Notes under the pieces: model-generated
What the model saw: the letters and a program-made list of their open reading frames with translations, nothing else
Told to the model about the DNA's origin: nothing
The model's database searches: none
Part shown: in pieces, positions 19,320 through 27,657 of the stretch
Position numbering within the stretch: position 1 is the stretch's first letter
How the letters are laid out: each line of letters begins with the position of its first letter
Made by a program: the position numbers and the translations under genes
NCBI RefSeq assembly: GCF_020532645.1
Contig: NZ_JAJAUZ010000008.1
Span: forward strand, 62,001 to 126,000
Source of the DNA: Streptomyces bambusae
GTDB taxonomy: Bacteria; Actinomycetota; Actinomycetes; Streptomycetales; Streptomycetaceae
Direction: 5' to 3'
DNA length: 64,000 nt

Positions 19320-20462
19320 ATGACCACGCTCCCCGCCGCCCTGCAGATCGGCCCGCACACCGTGCAGCCGCCGGTGGTGCTCGCGCCCATGGCCGGTATC
19401 ACCAACGCTCCCTTCCGTACCCTCTGCCGCGAGTTCAGCGGCGGCAAGGGGTTGTTCGTGAGCGAGATGATCACGACCCGGGCGCTGGTCGAGCGCAATG
19501 AGAAGACCATGCAGCTGATCCACTTCGACGCGACCGAGACCCCGCGCTCGATCCAGCTGTACGGCGTGGACCCGGCGACCGTCGGCAAGGCCGTGCGGAT
19601 GATCGTCGAAGAGGACCTCGCCGACCACATCGACCTGAACTTCGGCTGCCCGGTTCCCAAGGTCACCCGCAAGGGCGGCGGCTCGGCGCTGCCGTACAAG
19701 CGGAACCTGCTGCGGGCCATCCTCAAGGAGGCCGTGGCCGGGGCCGGCGACCTGCCGGTGACGATGAAGATGCGCAAGGGAATCGACGACGACCACCTCA
19801 CCTACCTCGACGCGGGCCGGATCGCCGTCGAGGAGGGCGTCACCGCCATCGCCCTGCACGGCCGCACCACCGCCCAGCACTACGGCGGCACCGCCGACTG
19901 GGAGGCCATCGCCCGCCTCAAGGAGCACGTGCCTGAGATCCCGGTGCTCGGCAACGGCGACATCTGGTGCGCCGAGGACGCCCTGCGGATGGTCCGCGAG
20001 ACCGGCTGCGACGGCGTGGTCGTCGGGCGCGGCTGCCTGGGCCGGCCGTGGCTGTTCAACGACCTGGTGGCGGCCTTCGAGGGCCGGCCCGAGGACTACA
20101 CGGCCCCCGGGCTGCGGGAGGTCGCGGACGTCATGCTGCGGCACGCCCGGCTGCTGGGGGAGTGGATCGGCGACGAGGCCCGCGGCGTGATCGACTTCCG
20201 TAAGCACGTGGCCTGGTACCTGAAGGGCTTCTCGGTGGGCTCCGAGATGCGCAAGAAGCTCGCGGTCACCTCGTCCCTGGCCGAACTCGACGCTCATCTG
20301 AGCGAGCTCGACCTGGACCAGCCGTGGCCCGAGGGTGCGGACGGCCCGCGCGGTCGGACGTCCGGAAACAACCGGGTTGTCCTCCCGGACGGCTGGCTGA
20401 AGGATCCGTACGACTGCGCCGGAGTGAGCGAGGAAGCCGAACTGGACACGTCCGGGGGCTGA
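19320..20462 (+). CDS. dus: tRNA-dihydrouridine synthase (DusB-like)
   Basis: FMN-dependent enzyme reducing uridines in the tRNA D-loop. The 380-residue protein has PPVVLAPMAGITNAPFRTLC at the FMN site, the catalytic Cys in DLNFGCPVPKVTRKGGGS, VTMKMRKGIDDDH, ALHGRTTAQHYGG, and VVVGRGCLGRPWLFND for FMN phosphate, then a helical tRNA-binding C terminus (KHVAWYLKGFS). This is the order of DusB proteins. ATG at 19320 is preferred over 19302 since GGGGGA directly precedes it. One of three CGCTCA-NN-TGAGCG palindromes lies inside its coding sequence near the 3' end (20291-20304). Confidence 0.93.
   Translation: MTTLPAALQIGPHTVQPPVVLAPMAGITNAPFRTLCREFSGGKGLFVSEMITTRALVERNEKTMQLIHFDATETPRSIQLYGVDPATVGKAVRMIVEEDLADHIDLNFGCPVPKVTRKGGGSALPYKRNLLRAILKEAVAGAGDLPVTMKMRKGIDDDHLTYLDAGRIAVEEGVTAIALHGRTTAQHYGGTADWEAIARLKEHVPEIPVLGNGDIWCAEDALRMVRETGCDGVVVGRGCLGRPWLFNDLVAAFEGRPEDYTAPGLREVADVMLRHARLLGEWIGDEARGVIDFRKHVAWYLKGFSVGSEMRKKLAVTSSLAELDAHLSELDLDQPWPEGADGPRGRTSGNNRVVLPDGWLKDPYDCAGVSEEAELDTSGG
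20291..20304. promoter_or_regulatory. Palindrome CGCTCA-TC-TGAGCG, copy 1 (inside dus)
   Basis: First of three identical 6-2-6 palindromes; exact copies follow at 20501 and 20601. Candidate operator. Confidence 0.5.
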
Positions 20463-20500
20463 ACGGCAGGCGTGATATGCGCCACGCATGCGAGGGGTTG

Positions 20501-20514
20501 CGCTCAGATGAGCG
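20501..20514. promoter_or_regulatory. Palindrome CGCTCA-GA-TGAGCG, copy 2
   Basis: Second copy, 210 bp after copy 1, just past the dus stop codon and before its terminator. Confidence 0.55.
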
Positions 20515-20537
20515 CTTAAATCGCGGATGCACTTCTC

Positions 20538-20564
20538 AAAGGGTGGCACTGGGTGCCACCCTTT
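20538..20564 (+). terminator. Rho-independent-like terminator of dus
   Basis: Perfect 12-bp stem AAAGGGTGGCAC / GTGCCACCCTTT with loop TGG, followed by TTTGTTCGTT-type sequence. Confidence 0.8.
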
Positions 20565-20600
20565 GTTCGTTCAAGAGTTGAACACAAATGGATCGATGAT

Positions 20601-20614
20601 CGCTCACCTGAGCG
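20601..20614. promoter_or_regulatory. Palindrome CGCTCA-CC-TGAGCG, copy 3
   Basis: Third copy, exactly 100 bp after copy 2 and about 200 bp before the ppdK start. Confidence 0.55.
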
Positions 20615-20742
20615 TAAACAAGCGGATGCGGGCACCTGCTCCTTCGGGAGATGAATGCTCTTCGGGCGTTTGGGCTACCGTCCGGTCACTTTCGATCTGG
20701 TGGCGGACGGGTGGTCGAAGCCGTGCGACGGCCAAGTGGACG

Positions 20743-20767
20743 TACCCAGATGCCTTCGATCTGGGTA
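20743..20767. promoter_or_regulatory. Inverted repeat TACCCAGAT-n7-ATCTGGGTA before ppdK
   Basis: Perfect 9-bp arms, 48 bases before the ppdK start codon. Could act as an operator or as a hairpin in the 5' leader. Confidence 0.5.
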
Positions 20768-20815
20768 TGTTCCTCGCCGTCAGGGCAGCACCGAGTCGTC
20801 GAGGAGTCGAGACCC

Positions 20816-23527
<2,712 letters not shown>

Positions 23528-23546
23528 CCCCGCCCCGCGATCCGCG

Positions 23547-23580
23547 CCCTCCCCCGGGGACCCTGACCCCCTGGGGAGGG
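23547..23580 (+). terminator. ppdK terminator, first hairpin
   Basis: CCCTCCCC at 23547-23554 pairs with GGGGAGGG at 23573-23580, 20 bases after the stop. Confidence 0.65.
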
Positions 23581-23592
23581 GCGCACCCACTC

Positions 23593-23630
23593 GGAACCGC
23601 CGTCGGCACCCTCATGCCGGCGGCGGTTCC
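23593..23630 (+). terminator. ppdK terminator, second hairpin
   Basis: GGAACCGCCG pairs perfectly with CGGCGGTTCC, with additional GGC/GCC pairing inside the loop. Back-to-back hairpins are a common arrangement in this group. Confidence 0.65.
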
Positions 23631-23972
23631 GTCACATCCGGGACCGGCACCCGCGCAGCATCGGCGCGGCATCCGGAAGGCCGTCCCGCACGGCTTCCGC
23701 GACGGCATGCGGACAGCCATCCAGGGCTGATCAAAGAGAAACGGGAATTGAACACCAGCAGGCGGCGGACGGATCCCCACCCGCCCGCCGCCTCCTGTCA
23801 ATCTGCCGGACACGTCGGCGCTTCCCAGGTCGACCGACCGCCAGGCTCCGCAAAGCCCCCCACGGCCTTCGCGGAGCGTTTCCGGTCGCCCCGGAGTGTG
23901 CCCGGCGGAGTACAGCATTTCGCTTGTCACGCCCCTGCCGAAAGGGGTTTCAACTGTGGCCGAAAGGGCGTG

Positions 23973-23987
23973 GTCACGTCCCGTGAC
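23973..23987. promoter_or_regulatory. Palindrome GTCACG-TCC-CGTGAC upstream of the ArsR-type gene
   Basis: Perfect 6-3-6 palindrome just before CATACT (23994-23999), a plausible -10 element. Likely binding site of the adjacent regulator, suggesting autorepression. Confidence 0.5.
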
Positions 23988-24039
23988 GGTGTGCATACTC
24001 GTGGGGCGGGGGGATTGCGGTTGCACAGGTGGGGGTTCG

Positions 24040-25038
24040 GTGCTGCGTATCCATTTCACTGGAGTGGACCTGGCACGGGTGCGGATGGCGGGAAGACCCG
24101 ATGCGTTGTGGGAAACGATTCTGAGTTTTCATCGATTAAGAGACCGGCGGGATGTCCGACTGTTCGGTGAATGGCGTACAGAAACACGTACCCGGTTGAA
24201 TACTGAAACACGCCTCCTGAGCGCGCTGATACCGGCTCGTGGCTATTTCCCCGACTTCCTGACCCCCGGCGAGGGGCAGTACGGCATGGACCTCGGGCTC
24301 GATGCGCTCATGGGGACGCGCAGCCACCGGATCCGCCGTGAGACGGGGCTGCTGGCCGGCTCCGGGCAGCAGGCGCCGGGCCGGATACGCGAGTTCGCCG
24401 AAGGCGGGCCGCCGCAGCTGTCCCGGCTCGTGACGGAGCTGCGCCGGTACCACCGGGCGGCCGTGGAGCCGTACTGGACGCACATCCAGGCGCAGATCGA
24501 GGCCGAGCGGGCCGCCCGGGGCCGGGCGCTGCTCGACGGCGGCGCGGACGAACTCCTGTCCTCGCTGCCGTCGATGATGCGCTGGCGTGCCCCGGTGCTG
24601 GAGTGCGACTACCCGGTGGACCGGGACGTCCGGCTGCGCGGGCGCGGGCTGCTGCTGCAGCCCTCGTTCTTCTGCCGGCGCACCGCCGTCACCCTCCAGG
24701 ACCCGGAGCTGCCCCCGGTGCTCGTCTACCCGGCCGCCGCCGAGCACGCCACCGCCGGCCGCGGCGGCGAGCACGTACGGCCCGAGGAGCACCGGCAGCG
24801 GACCCTGGGGAAGCTGGTCGGGCACACCCGCTCGGTGGTGCTCCGCGCCATCGGCGACGGGGCCACGACCAGCGAGCTGGCCCGCCGGGCCGGCGTGTCC
24901 CTGGCCTCGGCCAGCCAGCACGCCTGCGTGATGCGCGAGGCGGGCCTGGTCACCACCGCCCGGCAGGGCAACGCCGTGCTGCACACGGTCACCCCGCTGG
25001 GCGCGGCCCTGCTGCGCGGCGGCGCGGTGGCCTCGTAG
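24040..25038 (+). CDS. ArsR-type winged-helix transcriptional regulator with DUF5937-like N-terminal domain
   Basis: A 332-residue protein. The C-terminal about 80 residues form a winged helix: GHTRSVVLRAIGDGATTSELARRAGVSLASASQHACVMREAGLVTTARQGNAVLHTVTPLGAALL, the ArsR/helix-turn-helix 5 pattern without the metal-binding Cys pair. The N-terminal 240 residues start LRIHFTGVDLARVRMAGRPDALWETILSF, a form seen in many Streptomyces regulators and labelled DUF5937 from memory. GTG at 24040 has AGGTGGGGG upstream. The signal and targets are unknown; a palindrome just upstream suggests autoregulation. It ends at a strong terminator against a converging gene. Confidence 0.82.
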   Translation: MLRIHFTGVDLARVRMAGRPDALWETILSFHRLRDRRDVRLFGEWRTETRTRLNTETRLLSALIPARGYFPDFLTPGEGQYGMDLGLDALMGTRSHRIRRETGLLAGSGQQAPGRIREFAEGGPPQLSRLVTELRRYHRAAVEPYWTHIQAQIEAERAARGRALLDGGADELLSSLPSMMRWRAPVLECDYPVDRDVRLRGRGLLLQPSFFCRRTAVTLQDPELPPVLVYPAAAEHATAGRGGEHVRPEEHRQRTLGKLVGHTRSVVLRAIGDGATTSELARRAGVSLASASQHACVMREAGLVTTARQGNAVLHTVTPLGAALLRGGAVAS

Positions 25039-25074
25039 CGGCCCGGAGCGTTCCGGAGCGTCCCCGGGACGCAC

Positions 25075-25116
25075 GACGGCCCCCGGCCGGGCTGGTACGC
25101 CCGGCCGGGGGCCGTC
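25075..25116. terminator. Convergent hairpin terminator
   Basis: Perfect 17-bp stem beginning GACGGCCCCCGGCCGGG, eight-base loop, between the regulator and the PhoX-like gene. Confidence 0.8.
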
Positions 25117-25132
25117 TCGCCTGGCCCGGGGA

Positions 25133-26293
25133 TCAGGTGCGGAACGGGCCCGTCACCTCGTACGTGATGCCGCCCGAGGAGCTGCCGCTGGTGCCGCGCT
25201 GGCTGGAGAAGTACAGCCGGTTGCCGGCGGGGGAGAAGGCCGGGCCGGTGATCTCGGAGGAGGACTGGCCGGTGATCCGCAGGAACGGCGCCACCACGTC
25301 GTCCGGGGTGATCACGCAGATCTCCATGTTGCCGCCGTCCTCGGCCACGTACAGGTCGCCGTACGAGGAGCCGGTGACGTTGTCCACGCCCGTCAGCGGG
25401 GCGCCGCCGCCGGCCACGAGGGAGTCGTCGTACGCCAGCTCGTACGTGCTGTTCGCGAGGTTGAGCTGCCAGACCCGGTTGTCGCCCTTGGTGGTGAACC
25501 AGACCGTGTCGTTGGCGTAGTGGCAGCCCTCGCCGCCGTTGAACTTCTTCGAGGCCGACACCTGGCTGCGGGTCGCGGTCGGCGAACCGTCCGGGTCCGG
25601 CACGTTCTGCCAGGTGAACGAGCCCGAGGTGCCGGTGCCGGCGACCATCACCTGGAGGGTGCCGGAGGACAGGTTGCCCCAGGTGTTCGGGATGAACCGG
25701 TAGAAGCAGCCGTTGCTCTCGTCCTCCGTCAGGTACACCACCTGGCGGACCGGGTCGGCGGCCGCGGCCTCGTGCTTGAACCTGCCCATCGCGGGCCGCT
25801 GCACGGCCGCGTTCACGCCCCACGGGTCGGTCTCGTACACGAAGCCGAGGCTGACCTCCTCGCAGGACAGCCAGGTGTTCCACGGGGTCTTGCCGCCGGC
25901 GCAGTTCTGCCGGGTGCCGGAGAGGATCCGGTAGGCGGAGGTGACCGTGCCCGAGGAGTTGAAGCGCACCGCGCTCGCCCCGCCGGACGGGTTGATCTCG
26001 GAGTTCGACACGTAGATCCAGCCCGTGCCGTCGGTGTAACAGGCGCCGCCGTCGGGGGCGTTGTGCCAGCTGTACGAGGTGCCGGAGACGGTCTGGCCGG
26101 AGCGGGCGATCACCCGGCTGGTGAAGCCGCTGGGGAGCATGATGCCGTTCGCGTCCGCAGCGCCGAGCGCCCCGTAGGGGCCCGGGCCGGGCTGGGCGGG
26201 GGCGGCGTAGGCCGCGCCGCGCATCAGGGAGCCGCCGAAAGCGGCGGCCGAGGTGCCGATGACGGCTCCGCGCAGGAAGTTGCGACGTTCCAC
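25133..26293 (-). CDS. Tat-exported PhoX/DUF839-like protein
   Basis: A 386-residue exported protein. The N terminus ERRNFLRGAVIGTSAAAFGG with twin Arg and ending in AYAA is a clear Tat signal, so it is probably folded with a cofactor in the cytoplasm first. The mature part resembles the beta-propeller of PhoX-type alkaline phosphatases (DUF839): NTWLSCEEVSLGFVYETDPWG, GRFKHEAAAADPVRQVVYLTEDES, NGCFYRFIPNTWG, GGEGCHYANDTVWFTTKGDN, and DGGNMEICVITPDD. It is much shorter than the classic PhoX, so enzyme activity is not assured; Ca/Fe-dependent phosphatase is the family expectation. GTG at 26293 has GGAG five bases upstream. Confidence 0.8.
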   Translation of the reverse strand: MERRNFLRGAVIGTSAAAFGGSLMRGAAYAAPAQPGPGPYGALGAADANGIMLPSGFTSRVIARSGQTVSGTSYSWHNAPDGGACYTDGTGWIYVSNSEINPSGGASAVRFNSSGTVTSAYRILSGTRQNCAGGKTPWNTWLSCEEVSLGFVYETDPWGVNAAVQRPAMGRFKHEAAAADPVRQVVYLTEDESNGCFYRFIPNTWGNLSSGTLQVMVAGTGTSGSFTWQNVPDPDGSPTATRSQVSASKKFNGGEGCHYANDTVWFTTKGDNRVWQLNLANSTYELAYDDSLVAGGGAPLTGVDNVTGSSYGDLYVAEDGGNMEICVITPDDVVAPFLRITGQSSSEITGPAFSPAGNRLYFSSQRGTSGSSSGGITYEVTGPFRT

Positions 26294-26506
26294 GGTCACT
26301 CCAGGGGAGGGAGGGCTGCCCTGCGGACCGGCCGGCCGCAGAGGTCGAGCGCCGAGGAAACTAGGCGCGCCGCGTGGCCTCCCGGGCAACGCGGCGTGTC
26401 GGGCCGGGGACCGCCTCCGGTCGGGCCGGGTCACGGCGTTGGCCACGGCTCGTGGGAGCGGCCCTGCGGCCGCCGGCTGCGGGCGGCCCGGCGCGGTGGA
26501 GGAGGC

Positions 26507-26691
26507 TGGGTGTTCCGCACCGCGGCCTACGGGCGCAACGCCTTCGCCCCGCACGCCGCCCTGCACCTGACCCGGCCCATGACCGCCGCGGACTTCGGCC
26601 GCTGGGTGCAGCTGTGGCGGGCCACCGTCGACGGGCTGCACCGCGGCCCGTACGCCGAGCGGGCCACGTCAAACTCCGCTCGGCGGCCTGA
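26507..26691 (+). pseudogene. Remnant of a group III truncated haemoglobin gene
   Basis: Plus-strand translation WVFRTAAYGRNAFAPHAALH... LTRPMTAADFGRWVQLWRATVDGLHRGPYAERA matches the C-terminal half of group III truncated haemoglobins (helices E to H: F-R-T-x-x-Y-x-G/R-N-A, H-x-x-L, FxRWxxLWxxTVDxxxxGPxAERAK). The N-terminal half is absent upstream and there is no start. Near 26667 the frame shifts: after ERA the expected KLRSAA-stop continues in the frame ending at the TGA of 26689-26691. Codon bias is still that of a gene, so the decay seems recent. The identification is by recall of the family pattern. Confidence 0.6.
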
Positions 26692-26797
26692 CGCCACCGG
26701 CCCTGACCTGCGGTTTCGCAGTCCGGCGAAAAACATTCGAAGAAATCTGCGGATGACCGATGAGTTCTCCGCGACCGCCCGGTCTACCTCTCGAACG

Positions 26798-26832
26798 CAG
26801 CACACAGCACGCAGCACGCAGCACGCAGCACC
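26798..26832 (+). repeat. 7-bp tandem repeat CAGCACG x 5
   Basis: Five consecutive units (CAGCACA, CAGCACG three times, CAGCACC) directly upstream of the VOC ribosome binding region. Likely variable in length between strains. Confidence 0.8.
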
Positions 26833-26850
26833 GAGAGAGACGAGAGCGCC

Positions 26851-27264
26851 ATGCCCGCCACCATGATCTTCGTGAACCTGCCGGTCAAGGACCTGGAAGC
26901 CGCCAAGACCTTCTGGGGGAAGGTGGGCTACTCCTTCAACCCGCAGTTCAGCGACGAGACCGCCGCCTGCATGGTCATCAGCGACACCATCTACGCCATG
27001 CTCCTGACCGAGCCGAAGATGCGGGAGTTCACCAAGAAGGAGATCGCGGACGCCACCCGCACCACCGAGGCGATCATCGCGCTGAGCGCCGAGAGCAGGG
27101 AGGCGGTCGACGCCCTCGCCGACGCGGCCATCGTCGCCGGCGGCACCGAGACCCGGCCCGCCGACGACTACGGCTTCATGTACGGCCGCTCGTTCGGCGA
27201 CCTCGACGGCCACCTCTGGGAGGTCGTCTGGATGGACCCCGCCCAGGTCGAGTCCCAGGGCTGA
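26851..27264 (+). CDS. VOC family (glyoxalase/extradiol dioxygenase fold) protein
   Basis: A 137-residue single-domain vicinal oxygen chelate protein. It opens with FVNLPVKDLEAAKTFWGKVGYSFNPQFSD, the standard beta-alpha-beta of the fold, and ends with GRSFGDLDGHLWEVVWMDP, where DxDGHxWE gives the usual metal-ligand positions. Similar small proteins are often annotated as glyoxalase-like or extradiol dioxygenase-like, and no substrate can be inferred. The ATG at 26851 has a GAGAGAGACGAGAG purine stretch as ribosome binding site. It converges with nirD, 36 bases away. Confidence 0.85.
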   Translation: MPATMIFVNLPVKDLEAAKTFWGKVGYSFNPQFSDETAACMVISDTIYAMLLTEPKMREFTKKEIADATRTTEAIIALSAESREAVDALADAAIVAGGTETRPADDYGFMYGRSFGDLDGHLWEVVWMDPAQVESQG

Positions 27265-27300
27265 CCACCGGGATCCCGGCGCCGGCCGCCCGGCCGCGGC

Positions 27301-27657
27301 TCAGACCGCGGCGGGCGCCGGCGCGGTGGCGGTGCGCACCCGGTAGGCGGGCACCGCCACCCCGTCGTCGTCCAGGCAACGCCCCGACTCCAGGTCGAAC
27401 CGCTGCTTGAGCAGCGGCGACGCCACGAACGCCCGCCCCGACGCCGAGCCGAGCAGCCCGCGGGAGAGCACCTGCGCGCCGGTGAACGGGTCCTGGTTCC
27501 CGATGGCGTACGGCCGGCCGGCCCGGTCGACGAACACCGCGGCCTGGCTGCCGTCGGGCAGCAGCGCGGCCACGCCCCGGCCGGGGGTCAGCGCGGTCAC
27601 CGGGCACACCGCCAGCCAGGTGCCGTCCAGGCACAGTTCGAGGGTCTCGGGGATCAT
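27301..27657 (-). CDS. nirD: Nitrite reductase (NADH) small subunit
   Basis: Rieske-fold accessory subunit of assimilatory NADH-nitrite reductase, 118 residues. It has the fold pattern (WLAVCPVTALTPGRGVAALLPDGSQAAVFV ... YAIGNQDPFTGAQVLSRGLLG ... VASPLLKQRFDLESGRCLDD) but, as in other NirD proteins, lacks the Cys-His pairs that bind a [2Fe-2S] cluster, so it is structural. The ATG overlaps the nirB stop by four bases (ATGA), showing translational coupling. Confidence 0.93.
   Translation of the reverse strand: MIPETLELCLDGTWLAVCPVTALTPGRGVAALLPDGSQAAVFVDRAGRPYAIGNQDPFTGAQVLSRGLLGSASGRAFVASPLLKQRFDLESGRCLDDDGVAVPAYRVRTATAPAPAAV

Larger units (their letters stand above)
20463..20815. other. 353-bp dus-ppdK intergenic regulatory region
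   Basis: No coding frame of credible quality. Contains two CGCTCA-NN-TGAGCG palindromes (20501, 20601), the dus terminator (20538-20564), the 6-3-6 palindrome GTTCAA-GAG-TTGAAC (20569-20583), a 9-7-9 inverted repeat (20743-20767) and a 10-base direct repeat TTCGATCTGG at 20691 and 20755. This density of symmetric elements is much higher than elsewhere in the window and suggests complex control of ppdK. Confidence 0.6.
23528..24039. other. 512-bp gap between ppdK and the ArsR-type gene
   Basis: Starts with two strong hairpins that should end the ppdK transcript. A frame from 23748 to 24170 is open but overlaps the next gene and has no family features, so it is not called. The last 100 bases carry the promoter and an operator-like palindrome of the downstream regulator. 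Confidence 0.5.
26294..26850. other. 557-bp region without an intact gene
   Basis: Holds the promoter of the PhoX-like gene, the remnant of a truncated haemoglobin gene (26507-26691) and, just before the VOC gene, a 7-bp tandem repeat. No intact coding sequence is visible. Confidence 0.6.

Noticed and set aside
23748..24170. Possible small gene before the ArsR-type regulator
   Set aside because: Overlaps the regulator by 131 bases in another frame and shows no conserved-looking sequence; only a weak ribosome binding site.
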